This document shows positions 16,568-25,214 of a stretch of DNA of 61,794 nucleotides, in pieces (position 1 is the stretch's first letter; each line of letters begins with the position of its first letter). The notes under the pieces were generated by a model that did no database searches, was not told where the DNA came from, and saw nothing but the letters and a program-made list of their open reading frames with translations. The position numbers were made by a program, and so were the translations under genes. Where the stretch lies: NCBI GenBank assembly GCA_017881685.1, contig JADGQR010000121.1, positions 1 to 61,794 of the forward strand, read 5' to 3'. The stretch comes from Gemmatimonadaceae bacterium (GTDB taxonomy: Bacteria; Gemmatimonadota; Gemmatimonadetes; Gemmatimonadales; Gemmatimonadaceae).

Positions 16568-17668
16568 ATGCTGAAGCTCGGAATCGTAGGACTTCCAAAC
16601 GTCGGTAAGTCGACACTGTTCAACGCGCTCACCGCGGCGAAAGCCGAAGCGGCGAATTATCCGTTCTGCACGGTCGAGCCGAACGTCGGCATGGTCGAAG
16701 TTCCCGACAAGCGGCTCGAGAAGCTCACGGAAATCGTGCAGCCGAAACGCACTGTTCCCGCCGTCGTTCAGTTCGTCGACATCGCCGGACTCGTCAAAGG
16801 CGCCGCTGAAGGCGAAGGACTCGGCAACAAGTTTCTTGCGAACATTCGCGAGACCGACGCGATCGTGCACGTCGTCCGTTGCTTCGAGGACGAAGACGTC
16901 ACGCACGTGATGGGAGCCGTCGATCCCGTGCGCGACCGCGAAGTCATCGAGTTCGAGCTCGCATTATCGGACCTTGGCGGAGTTGAAAAACGACTCGACA
17001 AGATGCGTCGTGCCTCGCGCACCGGTGACAAGGAAGCTCTCGCGGAGCTTCCAGCACTCGAGCGCGCTTATGAATTTCTGAAAGAAGGTCGCGGACTGTG
17101 GGAAGCGCATCTCACTGATGACGAGAAGGCCGCTCTATCCCCCTTGTCGCTGCTGACGAGCAAACCCGTTCTCTACGCAGCAAATGTCAGCGACAGCGAG
17201 CTGCACGGAGATGAAGGTCCTCATCTCAAGGCATTGCGCGAAGCAGTAAGAGCGAGCGGTGAGCATGCGGAGATAGTTCCATTCTCCGCGAAGATCGAAG
17301 CGGAGCTGGCTGAGCTTCCGCCGGACGATCGCGCGGAGTTCCTGTCGTCACTGGGACTCGAGTCAGCCGGCCTCGACCGGCTCATTCACGCCGGCTATCA
17401 CTTGCTCGGCCTCCAGACTTATTTCACGGCCGGCGAGCCAGAAGTGCGCGCGTGGACCATTCACCGCGGTGACACTGCGCCCAAGGCCGCGGCTGTGATT
17501 CACACCGATTTCGAAAAGGGATTCATCCGCGCCGAGACTATCGCGTACGATGACTTCGTCGCCAACTCCGGATGGAAAGGAGCGCGCGAAAAAGGTGTTG
17601 TGCGATCGGAAGGAAAGGAGTACGTCGTCGCTGACGGTGACGTGCTGCTGTTCCGCTTCAACGTGTAA
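16568..17668 (+). CDS. ychF: Redox-responsive ATPase YchF (Obg-like)
   Basis: P-loop NTPase of the Obg-related YchF/OLA1 family, ribosome associated and ATP-preferring. Walker [16 protein letters not shown]3-like [17 protein letters not shown], a coiled-coil insertion, and the C-terminal TGS-type domain ([33 protein letters not shown]). 366 aa is the standard length. Starts 3 nt after pth and ends 9 nt from the oppositely oriented DUF4198 gene, leaving no space for a classical terminator. Confidence 0.97.
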   Translation: MLKLGIVGLPNVGKSTLFNALTAAKAEAANYPFCTVEPNVGMVEVPDKRLEKLTEIVQPKRTVPAVVQFVDIAGLVKGAAEGEGLGNKFLANIRETDAIVHVVRCFEDEDVTHVMGAVDPVRDREVIEFELALSDLGGVEKRLDKMRRASRTGDKEALAELPALERAYEFLKEGRGLWEAHLTDDEKAALSPLSLLTSKPVLYAANVSDSELHGDEGPHLKALREAVRASGEHAEIVPFSAKIEAELAELPPDDRAEFLSSLGLESAGLDRLIHAGYHLLGLQTYFTAGEPEVRAWTIHRGDTAPKAAAVIHTDFEKGFIRAETIAYDDFVANSGWKGAREKGVVRSEGKEYVVADGDVLLFRFNV

Positions 17669-17677
17669 CGGGAAGAG

Positions 17678-18490
17678 CTACCTCACCTCGAAGGTCAGCG
17701 TCGCCCACTTCGACTCGTAGTCGATTTTTTCAGCACCAGCGTACGGCACCATGTGAATGAACTTCACGTACCATTGGCCGCGCTTGGTAAGAGGAATTCT
17801 CGCAACGCCCGACGCGTCTGAACGGACGCGCCGCTCGGGAAACCGGCCGCCAGCCGGCGTTCGTCCGCCTGATACAACGAGCTGATTCGCCGCAGGTTTT
17901 CCGTCGACCATCGTCCGAACTCGAATCGATCCACCCACACGTGTCGAGTACGGATTGTCGAGCGGAATGATCTCAGCCGGATAGCCGAGTACGGCTGAGT
18001 AGGCACCGTCGCGCTTGTTGCCGACCTGAAGCAATGCCTTGATGTGTTTCGAGTATCGCTCGGTCGCATCCTTGCCCGTCTCGCCTTTCTTTTTGCGGAG
18101 AGCGAGGATGTCGGGAATGCCGTCGTCGGCCAGGTACTTGTTGAAGTCCGGCGACTTGAGTGTGATCTCGCGCGGCTTCAGCGACGCGCCGACAAGGTAC
18201 GTGCCTTGCGCGCCGACTTTCGTAGTCAGGACGCTCGTGTCTCCGGTTGTCGACCACGATGCGGTGTCCGGATGATCATGTCCTCCTGGCCCGACCACGC
18301 TCAGATCGCGCAGACGATCTCGCGTGATGGAGTTTTCGCTTTTGCTGAACGTTCCGTTGAGCGCCCTGATGTGAACCGTAGCGCCGGGCGAAACGAAGAA
18401 GCTGTTCGCGCGAAAGAAGAAATCGTGCGCGTGGAGCACGGTGGCGGTGCCCGCGACTGCAGTTACAGCGACAAGATACCGCCACTTCAT
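17678..18490 (-). CDS. DUF4198 domain-containing exported protein
   Basis: N-terminal signal peptide (MKWRYLVAVTAVAGTATVLHA, then HDFFFRANSFFVSPG). The HDFF start of the mature part, a central variable segment and the Ig-like C-terminal half with DGKPAANQLVVSGGR and RIPLTKRGQWYVKF match DUF4198 proteins, periplasmic proteins often linked by context to metal uptake; function unproven. GGAG precedes the ATG. Follows the CHRD gene by 33 nt and may share its transcript. Confidence 0.82.
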   Translation of the reverse strand: MKWRYLVAVTAVAGTATVLHAHDFFFRANSFFVSPGATVHIRALNGTFSKSENSITRDRLRDLSVVGPGGHDHPDTASWSTTGDTSVLTTKVGAQGTYLVGASLKPREITLKSPDFNKYLADDGIPDILALRKKKGETGKDATERYSKHIKALLQVGNKRDGAYSAVLGYPAEIIPLDNPYSTRVGGSIRVRTMVDGKPAANQLVVSGGRTPAGGRFPERRVRSDASGVARIPLTKRGQWYVKFIHMVPYAGAEKIDYESKWATLTFEVR

Positions 18491-18523
18491 GAGTGCTCCG
18501 GGAAAGTTGTGTCTCGTCGAGAC

Positions 18524-19000
18524 CTACTTCAGCTGTCCTCTGATCTCCCCGCTCGGATTCGCGGTGGTGTGGACGTTGACGTAGGCGTTGCCGCTGGCGA
18601 GCAGCGTTTTCAGCGACGCCAGTGTAACGCCTGCGGGCAGATTCGTCGAGTTGAGCGAGCCCGAAACGAACACGCCATTGACTGGCCCCGACTCCACGGG
18701 CGGGTTGTAAAGAGTCACGATGATCGGGCCGGCAACGCCGACGGCACCGCTATGAATGTGTGCCATTATGATCCCGGTGATGTTCGTTCCAGTCAGCTGA
18801 AAATCGATCCTGTCCGAGTAGACGACGACGTCAGCCGAGCCGGAGGCGATGGTAGGCTTCGGTGTCGGAACCTCATTCGCCGGGAGCAGCGCGACCGAAA
18901 ACTGTTGTTCGACATCCAGCCCGCCCGTTGAGCCGCCACTGGTGCATCCAGCGACGACGACCGATGCCGCCGCAATGTACGCAAGGCCTTTGAACTGCAT
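18524..19000 (-). CDS. CHRD-domain lipoprotein
   Basis: Lipoprotein signal MQFKGLAYIAAASVVVAGC with the acylated Cys near residue 19, a Gly/Ser linker, then one CHRD domain (FSVALLPANEVPTP, GIIMAHIHSGAVGVAGPI, NAYVNVHTTANPSGEIRGQL). CHRD is a beta domain first defined in chordin and common in bacterial exported proteins. I choose ATG 19000 over 19006 because GGAG ends directly at the first ATG and is 6 nt from the second. Confidence 0.88.
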   Translation of the reverse strand: MQFKGLAYIAAASVVVAGCTSGGSTGGLDVEQQFSVALLPANEVPTPKPTIASGSADVVVYSDRIDFQLTGTNITGIIMAHIHSGAVGVAGPIIVTLYNPPVESGPVNGVFVSGSLNSTNLPAGVTLASLKTLLASGNAYVNVHTTANPSGEIRGQLK

Positions 19001-19124
19001 GTGCATCTCCGTTGGTGATAACAGGTTGGTTCAATGCAAAAACTACCCCGTCACGCTCGGCGATGTACGACAGTCCGTTGCCCGGATGATGCCTGCTGGG
19101 TATCTTTCGTGTTCCGAAAAAAAC

Positions 19125-19177
19125 GGCTGCCAAAGCAGCCTTCACACCTTCCCCCCTCTCCGGCAACCAGCGGGGGG
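19125..19177 (+). promoter_or_regulatory. Structured leader of rpsF, candidate autoregulatory site
   Basis: Two hairpins precede rpsF: GGCTGC-CAAA-GCAGCC (19125-19140) and CCCCCC (19151-19156) pairing with GGGGGG (19172-19177) around a loop containing CCGG. S6:S18 leader regulation is known in several bacteria, but I cannot confirm its consensus by eye. The Shine-Dalgarno AAGGAGG then lies 11 nt before the ATG, unusually far. Confidence 0.35.
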
Positions 19178-19209
19178 CGGTTTCAGACCACAAGGAGGAT
19201 TGCCTACCG

Positions 19210-19575
19210 ATGTCTCGGAACTACGAGGCGGTGTATATCTTCGACTCAACACTCGAAGACGCCGCAATCAACGAAAAGCTGGCCCGTTTTCACGGCCTGC
19301 TTGGAACCACTGACCAGCCCGAAACGAACCATTGGGGCCGCCGTCAGCTCGCCTACTCGATCGGACCCCGCGAGAACGGCTACTACGTCGTGTCCAGGTT
19401 CGCCGCCGATCCCACCGTGCTCCCCGAGTACGAGCGCGCCCTCAAGCTCGACGATGGCATCATCCGCTATCTGATCACGCTCCACGAGCATGAAGTCGGT
19501 GCACCGGAGATGAGTGAAGAGGAGCTCGCTGCCCAGGCAGCGCGCCGTGACGATGACGACGACGACGAGGACTAG
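19210..19575 (+). CDS. rpsF: 30S ribosomal protein S6
   Basis: bS6, partner of S18 in the 30S platform. NYEAVYIFDSTL at the start, HWGRRQLAYSI and ENGYYVVSRFAA are family hallmarks. It ends with an unusually acidic tail, a run of Asp/Glu after AAQAARR. First gene of rpsF-rpsR-DUF2232-rplI; no ssb gene lies between rpsF and rpsR. Confidence 0.96.
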   Translation: MSRNYEAVYIFDSTLEDAAINEKLARFHGLLGTTDQPETNHWGRRQLAYSIGPRENGYYVVSRFAADPTVLPEYERALKLDDGIIRYLITLHEHEVGAPEMSEEELAAQAARRDDDDDDED

Positions 19576-19581
19576 CCAACC

Positions 19582-19803
19582 ATGAGAAGACCACAGAAAA
19601 GCTGCCCGTTCTGCGAAGGACGCGTGCGTTGGATCGATTACAAGGACGATCGCACCCTCGGCCGTTTCATCACGGACCAGGGCAAGATTCTGCCGAGCCG
19701 CCTGAGCGGAACCTGCGCGCGCCATCAGCGCCAGCTATCCACCGCAATCAAGCGCGCGCGGTACCTCGCGATCATCCCGTACCTCAAGGGACACACCGCG
19801 TAG
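19582..19803 (+). CDS. rpsR: 30S ribosomal protein S18
   Basis: bS18, 73 aa. N-terminal CPFC pair plus a later CARHQR suggests a zinc-binding (C+) form. Core blocks [19 protein letters not shown] and [13 protein letters not shown]. Starts 6 nt after rpsF. Confidence 0.97.
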   Translation: MRRPQKSCPFCEGRVRWIDYKDDRTLGRFITDQGKILPSRLSGTCARHQRQLSTAIKRARYLAIIPYLKGHTA

Positions 19804-19804
19804 C

Positions 19805-20824
19805 ATGGCAGCCACCGCCGCGCCGGTGAAAAGCCGGAGATCGTGGCGGCTCCTGGCGGTCGGGCTGAGCGCATTTCTGCTCGCCCCGGTCGTTCCGGCG
19901 TTCCGTGCGATTCTGCCGATCGAACAGACTCCTCTGTTGCTGATCGCAGTCATAGCATCATGCTCGGTCATCGGCTGGATCAAGGGAGGAAGAATCGGTC
20001 TTCCCCTGATCTGGCTTGTCCTTGCCGGAGTGCTCCTGGCCTCGAGCGCAGGACCACCGAACGGAGCCTACAACTGGATGGCGCGCGGCTGGATCTTGCT
20101 GCTCGCAGCCAGTTTCGGACTCGTCAGCCTCGTTGTGGCGGCAGAAGCTTTTTTCCCCAGAGCTCTCTCCGCACTCGCCGTGTCGATGGCGCTGGGATTC
20201 GGAATCGTACTCGTTTCGCAGGGTGGGACGACTCGACTCGGATCGACGATGTCGGTGGAGCTCAACCGCAGAATCGATGAGTCGACCGCTTCACTGCGCG
20301 ATGCGGCGAGCCAGCCCGAATGGAAAGCAATGCTGAGCAAGTCGCCGGGCCTTCAACAGTTAACGAATGACAGCGAAGCTCAGCTCGCCGCCATTCCGAA
20401 ATGGTCGTCGATGCTGGTGCCCGCGCTGCTTGCTCTCGAATCACTCGCTGCTCTTGCGCTTGCCTGGTCGTTTTATCACAGGATGAGCGATGTCGCGATT
20501 GGTCCGGCGCTTGGCAAGCTGAAGGATTTCAGGTTCAACGATCAGCTGGTATGGGGCGTCGCGGTTGGCGCGTCGATCTTTCTGCTCAAGGCGTTTGCGG
20601 AAGGAAAGAACGCCGGTCTCAATCTGCTCGTGTTTTTCGGATCTCTTTACGTTCTGCGCGGCATGGGCATTCTGGCCTGGATGACGCGGGGCACTGCAAT
20701 GAAGTTCATGCTGATCATCGCGGCGATATTCGCGTGGCCAGTCATGGCTACGATGGCATTCGTCATCGGACTCGGCGATACGTGGCTCGACTGGCGCGCA
20801 CGCGCCCAGGCGAAGGCACTGTAG
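19805..20824 (+). CDS. DUF2232-type multispanning membrane protein
   Basis: 339-aa integral membrane protein with about eight hydrophobic segments. Position between rpsR and rplI and the C-terminal membrane pattern (LYVLRGMGILAWMTRG) fit the YybS-like DUF2232 family, whose molecular role is unknown. It begins 1 nt after the rpsR stop, so it must be translated from the same ribosomal-protein mRNA. The loop at about 140-195 is Ser/Gln rich and extracytoplasmic or cytoplasmic; topology not resolved. Confidence 0.75.
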   Translation: MAATAAPVKSRRSWRLLAVGLSAFLLAPVVPAFRAILPIEQTPLLLIAVIASCSVIGWIKGGRIGLPLIWLVLAGVLLASSAGPPNGAYNWMARGWILLLAASFGLVSLVVAAEAFFPRALSALAVSMALGFGIVLVSQGGTTRLGSTMSVELNRRIDESTASLRDAASQPEWKAMLSKSPGLQQLTNDSEAQLAAIPKWSSMLVPALLALESLAALALAWSFYHRMSDVAIGPALGKLKDFRFNDQLVWGVAVGASIFLLKAFAEGKNAGLNLLVFFGSLYVLRGMGILAWMTRGTAMKFMLIIAAIFAWPVMATMAFVIGLGDTWLDWRARAQAKAL

Positions 20825-20888
20825 CAATTAAGTAGATTATTTCGCGGCGGGGTGATCGCCGCGGTTCACTTTCAACAGGATTCGCACC

Positions 20889-21332
20889 ATGGAAGTAATT
20901 CTTCGACAGGCAGTAGAGAAGCTCGGTCACCCGGGCGACATCGTCAAAGTCTCTCCAGGCTACGCACGCAACTTTCTTCTTCCGCGCGGCTTTGCCTACG
21001 AAGCGACCGCGGGCAATCGCAAGCGCATCGAGCAGGAAAAGCAGCGTCTCGACGCCGCTGAGGAAGCTCGTCGCACTTCAGCTCAGGAATACGCCGGCAA
21101 GATCGAGCAGGTCTCGCTGACTTTCTCCGCCCGCGTCGGCGAAGAGGGCAAGCTGTTCGGATCGGTGACGTCGGCCGACATCGCGCAGCAGCTTGCTGAG
21201 CAGGGCTTCGAAATCGAGAAGCGTCAGATCGAGCTCAAGGAGCCGATCAAGGCACTTGGCGTCTACCGCGTTCCGATTCGCCTGCATGCCGATGTTCACC
21301 CGGAGATCAAAGTCTGGGTCATCAAGCAGTAA
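20889..21332 (+). CDS. rplI: 50S ribosomal protein L9
   Basis: bL9 of 147 aa. N-terminal RNA-binding domain (MEVILRQAVEKLGHPGDIVKVSPGYARNFLLPRG), long connecting helix rich in Lys, Glu and Ala, C-terminal domain (GKLFGSVTSADIAQQL, HADVHPEIKVWV). Downstream, a long palindrome begins 6 nt after the stop. Confidence 0.97.
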   Translation: MEVILRQAVEKLGHPGDIVKVSPGYARNFLLPRGFAYEATAGNRKRIEQEKQRLDAAEEARRTSAQEYAGKIEQVSLTFSARVGEEGKLFGSVTSADIAQQLAEQGFEIEKRQIELKEPIKALGVYRVPIRLHADVHPEIKVWVIKQ

Positions 21333-21337
21333 AAAAC

Positions 21338-21475
21338 TGCGGACTCAGGACAAAAAGCCATCGACGATCGACGACTAATTGAGGGCTGAGGACCGAAACG
21401 GCAGTAACAGGTCCTCAGTGTCCGCAATTCTCAATCAGTCGTCGATCGTCGATGGCCGTTAGTCCTGAGTCCGCA
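21338..21475. repeat. Palindromic pair of intergenic repeat family A
   Basis: Two inverted copies of the same unit. The left copy (about 21338-21393) carries GCCATCGACGATCGACGACT; the right copy (about 21411-21475) carries its reverse complement, both ending in GCGGACTCAGGAC at the outside. Together they would make a ~138-nt hairpin just after rplI. Related copies are at 39.2, 40.1 and 40.9 kb. A role as a transcript-end structure is possible; there is no T-tract. The rest of the gap to 21601 probably holds the rsfS promoter. Confidence 0.85.
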
Positions 21476-21601
21476 ATGCGGTGCACGGCCCGCGCCGGGC
21501 ACCCGATATGCATTTCGATTTAGCTAACGGAACTTTGTGCTCATCCGTATGATATTGTAGGAAGCGGGAGCCAAACCCCGTTCAAATTTTTCCGGAGCCG
21601 A

Positions 21602-21976
21602 ATGGCAACGTCAGTTTCTCCAGCCTCACCCGCGCGCGAACCAGCGAATCCCGCAAAGCGCGCCGCTCAACTGGCGCAGGACATGAAAGCCAATGACGTC
21701 GTACTGCTGAATCTGCAGGGCGTCACCGACATGACCGACTACTTCGTCATCGCCAGTGGGACGTCAGATACCCACGTCCGGTCGATCGGCGAGCATATCG
21801 TCTCCGAGATGAAAAAAGAGGGCGTAAGGGTACACCATGTTGAGGGTGTTCAACAGGGAAGATGGGTCTTGCTGGACTTTGTGGATTTCGTCGTGCACAT
21901 CTTCCATCCGACACTCCGGAACTTCTACCAGATCGAGCGGTTATGGAGTGACGCGGAAGTGGTGCCAACCGTATAA
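21602..21976 (+). CDS. rsfS: Ribosomal silencing factor RsfS
   Basis: Iojap/DUF143-family protein that binds L14 and blocks subunit joining in starvation. The core VVLLNLQGVTDMTDYFVIASGTSDTHVRSIG, then VEGVQQGRWVLLDFVDFVVHIFHP, is diagnostic. A GGAG lies 5 nt before the ATG. 124 aa is normal. The next gene starts 13 nt downstream. Confidence 0.96.
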   Translation: MATSVSPASPAREPANPAKRAAQLAQDMKANDVVLLNLQGVTDMTDYFVIASGTSDTHVRSIGEHIVSEMKKEGVRVHHVEGVQQGRWVLLDFVDFVVHIFHPTLRNFYQIERLWSDAEVVPTV

Positions 21977-21989
21977 ACGGAGCGGGATA

Positions 21990-24900
21990 ATGAAAGCGGT
22001 ACGGGCGTTGTTGGTCGCGATGGCACTCCTCTGTGCGTCCCGGCTCGAAGCTCAGCAGTACTTCGGGCAGAACCAGGTGCAGTACAAGCACTTCAAGTGG
22101 CGTGTGCTCGAGACGGAGCACTTCCTCGTGCACTACTATCCCGAAGAGAAGCAGGCCGTCACGGCCGCTGCCCGCATGGCAGAGCGCTCGTACGCCCGCC
22201 TGTCGAAGATTCTCGGCCACCAGTTCCGCGAGAAGAAGCCCATCATCCTCTTCGCTTCCCGCGCCGACTTCGGACAGAACAACGTCACCGGTGATCTCGG
22301 CGAAGGTGTCGGCGGTGTAACCGAGGCAGCCCGCCACCGCCTCATCCTGCCGCTCACCGGCGACCTCGGAAGCTTCGAGCAGGTTCTCGCACACGAAATG
22401 GTGCACGAGTTCCAGTATGATATCTTCGCGCGCGGACGCGCCGGCGCGAACCAGCAGAACTTGGAGCGCATCAATCCTCCGGACTGGTTCATGGAAGGCA
22501 TGGCCGAGTATCTGTCGATCGGACCGAGCCACCCGTTGACAGCCGGCTGGATGCGCGATGCAGCGGTTTCGGGAAATATCCCGACCATCGAACAGATGAC
22601 CCAGCGCCCGGACAAGTACTTCCCGTACCGCTACGGTGAATCGTTCTGGCAGTACGTCGGCGAGCGTTGGGGCGATGCAGCGATCGGCGAAATCCTCCGT
22701 AATACGCCCGCGGTTGGCGTCGAGCGCGCATTTTTCCGCGAGCTCGGAATGTCGCTCACCGACGTTGGATCAGCGTGGCGCGAAGCCGTCCAGTCGCAGT
22801 ACCTGCCCGCGGCCTCGGTCTACGAGCGCCCGAGGGCGTTCGCCGAGCCGCTGCTGACGAAGAAGAAATCGGGCGGCGAGATCTTCCTCGCGCCGACTCT
22901 TTCAAACGATGGCAACTACATCGCGTTCCTTTCCAACGGCAACCAGAAGAAAGGCGAGCTTTTCATCGACCTGTGGCTCGGCAACGCGCGCACAGGCGAG
23001 CGCGTCAAGCGCCTGGTGAAGAGCACGCTCGATCCGAACTTCGAGGAGCTTCGACTGCTTTATTCGCAGAGTGCTTTCTCCAACGATGGAAAGACGCTCG
23101 CGTTCACAGCGCAACGCGAAGGCAAGGACGTCCTTTATCTGCTCGACATTCCCAGCCGCGAGGTCAGAAAACGGCTCGACCTGAATGTCGATGCCGTCAC
23201 CGGTCCGGCTTATTCACCTGACGACAAGAAGATCGTCTTCAGCGGTACCGTCGGCGGGATCACCGATTTGTACGTAGTCGACGCAGACGGCAAGAATCTC
23301 ACGAAGCTCACCAACGACATTTACGGTGACCTGCAGCCAAGCTGGTCCCCCGATGGAAAGAAGATCGCGTTCGCGACCGACCGTGCTCCGCCGACCGATC
23401 TGGCTCGACTGAGTTTTGCGAAATGGCAGATCGCGCTGATCGATGTCGACACCAGGGCGATCGAGATCATTCCAGGACAGGCCGGACACAATCTGAACCC
23501 TGTGTGGGCTCCGGATGGCCAGTCGATCGCATTCATCAGCGAGCGCACCGGCATCGCCAACATTTTCCTTTACGACTTCAACGATCACCAGCACTACCAG
23601 CTGACGAACGTTCTGGGCGGCGTGACGGCGATCACCGAGTACAGCCCGGCTCTTACGTGGGCGAAGGGCGCCGATCGCATGGCGTTCACGTACTACGAAA
23701 ACGGCGATTACACCGTGTGGGCGATGGATAACCCGCGCAAACTGAAGAAGCTCGCGTTCAAGCAGGGGCCGGCCGCGACCACGGGTCTCGTCATGAACGT
23801 TCCGACGATTCCGACGGCAGGAATGGTCTCGACTACCGTGTTGACCGATACGACAAAGATCGCCCCCGGCTCAGGGTCGCAGGCGTCGATCTATCGCGCG
23901 CCCGCCGGATCGAGACCGTCGGGACAGCTGTCGGAGGGAGAGGCTCAGTCGAACGAAGTTCAGGGAACGAGCGTCGCACTTCTGAATGCGAATCCGGACT
24001 TTGCGCTGCCCGACACGACACGGTTCCGTGATTATCCATACTCGGTCGGCTTCAAGCCGGATTACATCGCGCAGCCTGAAGTCGGCTACGCTACAGGAAA
24101 TCAATACGGGTTGAGCGGGTTCAGCGGCGGCACGACGATCGTGCTCAGTGATCTTCTCGGCAACGATCAGATCGCGCTCTCGGCGTCGGTCTACGGTCAG
24201 CTCCGCGACGCGAGTCTGTTCGCCGCCTACGCGAATCTCAGTCACCGGTGGCAGTACACAGTCGGAGCTTATCAACAGCCGGTATTCCTTCCGCAAAGCG
24301 GCGGAACCGTCACGCCGAGCCCGGACAACACGTTTGCCACTTACTCCACGCTCTATGTGCGCTACGTGCTGAGAAATGCGTTCCTGACGACGCAGTATCC
24401 TCTGAACCGGTTCACTCGCATCGAAGCCGGAATGCAGTTCAACAGCATCGGCAGATCGATTGTTGCCTTGTCACAGGACTGCTATTTCAACGGCTGCACG
24501 GCTCCGCAGATCAACGACGTATCCAACGCGCCGGCGTACAATTTCTTCCAGCCGTCGCTTGCCTACGTCTCCGACAACACGCTGTTCGGGCTGACGGCGC
24601 CAGTGATCGGCAGGCGCATGCGCTTCTCGGTCTCTCCGGCTGTCGGTAATCTCCGCTGGGTAGAGTACCTTGCCGACTATCGCCGCTACGATCCGATCAT
24701 TTTCAACACGATCACGATCGCGAGCCGATTCCTCACCAGCGCGTCAGTTGGACGCGATGAGAGCGCATTCCCGAAATACATCGGAAGACCTGAATACGTC
24801 CGCGGCTATGACGGCGCGAACTTCACGGGATACGAGTGCACTTCGTTCATCGGCGGCGGCGCGTCATGCAACACGGAGCAGCTGGTTGGCAGCCGCGTGG

Positions 24901-25214
24901 CAGTTGCAAACCTCGAAGTGCGGTTCCCGATCATTCGACGATTCGATCTTGGAGCGCTGCCAGTCGGACTTCCGCCGGTCGAAGGACTGTTCTTTTACGA
25001 TGCTGGATTGGCCTGGACGAGCGGCCAGACGGTTTCGCTGGCGAAGCCGGCGAATTATGATTTCAATCTCCAGCGTTATCCGCTTCGCAGCTATGGTTTC
25101 GGACTGCGCGTAAATCTGTTCAACCTCGCGATTCTCAAGTGGGATTACGCGAAACCGCTCGATAAACCTGGAAGCAAACCGAACTGGACATTCTCGCTGG
25201 GACCAAGTTTCTAG
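21990..25214 (+). CDS. Secreted fusion: metalloprotease domain, TolB-like propeller, outer-membrane barrel
   Basis: 1,074 aa from ATG 21990; the ORF-track start at 21837 overlaps rsfS and would hide the signal peptide MKAVRALLVAMALLCASRLEA. Residues ~35-270 look like a gluzincin (peptidase-MA-like) domain with HEMVH at 135-139 and a downstream WFMEGMAEYLS glutamate. Residues ~290-600 carry PD40/TolB-type blades (AYSPDDKKIVFSG, SWSPDGKKIAFATD, VWAPDGQSIAFISE). The last ~370 residues show alternating aromatic strands ending WTFSLGPSF, like BamA/surface-antigen barrels (LEVRFPIIRRFDLG). Likely an outer-membrane protein with a periplasmic or surface protease. Substrate unknown. Confidence 0.8.
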   Translation: MKAVRALLVAMALLCASRLEAQQYFGQNQVQYKHFKWRVLETEHFLVHYYPEEKQAVTAAARMAERSYARLSKILGHQFREKKPIILFASRADFGQNNVTGDLGEGVGGVTEAARHRLILPLTGDLGSFEQVLAHEMVHEFQYDIFARGRAGANQQNLERINPPDWFMEGMAEYLSIGPSHPLTAGWMRDAAVSGNIPTIEQMTQRPDKYFPYRYGESFWQYVGERWGDAAIGEILRNTPAVGVERAFFRELGMSLTDVGSAWREAVQSQYLPAASVYERPRAFAEPLLTKKKSGGEIFLAPTLSNDGNYIAFLSNGNQKKGELFIDLWLGNARTGERVKRLVKSTLDPNFEELRLLYSQSAFSNDGKTLAFTAQREGKDVLYLLDIPSREVRKRLDLNVDAVTGPAYSPDDKKIVFSGTVGGITDLYVVDADGKNLTKLTNDIYGDLQPSWSPDGKKIAFATDRAPPTDLARLSFAKWQIALIDVDTRAIEIIPGQAGHNLNPVWAPDGQSIAFISERTGIANIFLYDFNDHQHYQLTNVLGGVTAITEYSPALTWAKGADRMAFTYYENGDYTVWAMDNPRKLKKLAFKQGPAATTGLVMNVPTIPTAGMVSTTVLTDTTKIAPGSGSQASIYRAPAGSRPSGQLSEGEAQSNEVQGTSVALLNANPDFALPDTTRFRDYPYSVGFKPDYIAQPEVGYATGNQYGLSGFSGGTTIVLSDLLGNDQIALSASVYGQLRDASLFAAYANLSHRWQYTVGAYQQPVFLPQSGGTVTPSPDNTFATYSTLYVRYVLRNAFLTTQYPLNRFTRIEAGMQFNSIGRSIVALSQDCYFNGCTAPQINDVSNAPAYNFFQPSLAYVSDNTLFGLTAPVIGRRMRFSVSPAVGNLRWVEYLADYRRYDPIIFNTITIASRFLTSASVGRDESAFPKYIGRPEYVRGYDGANFTGYECTSFIGGGASCNTEQLVGSRVAVANLEVRFPIIRRFDLGALPVGLPPVEGLFFYDAGLAWTSGQTVSLAKPANYDFNLQRYPLRSYGFGLRVNLFNLAILKWDYAKPLDKPGSKPNWTFSLGPSF

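Noticed and set aside
21837-21989. Upstream extension of the protease/propeller/barrel ORF
   Set aside because: It overlaps rsfS in another frame and would bury the signal peptide; ATG 21990 has its own AGCGGGA.
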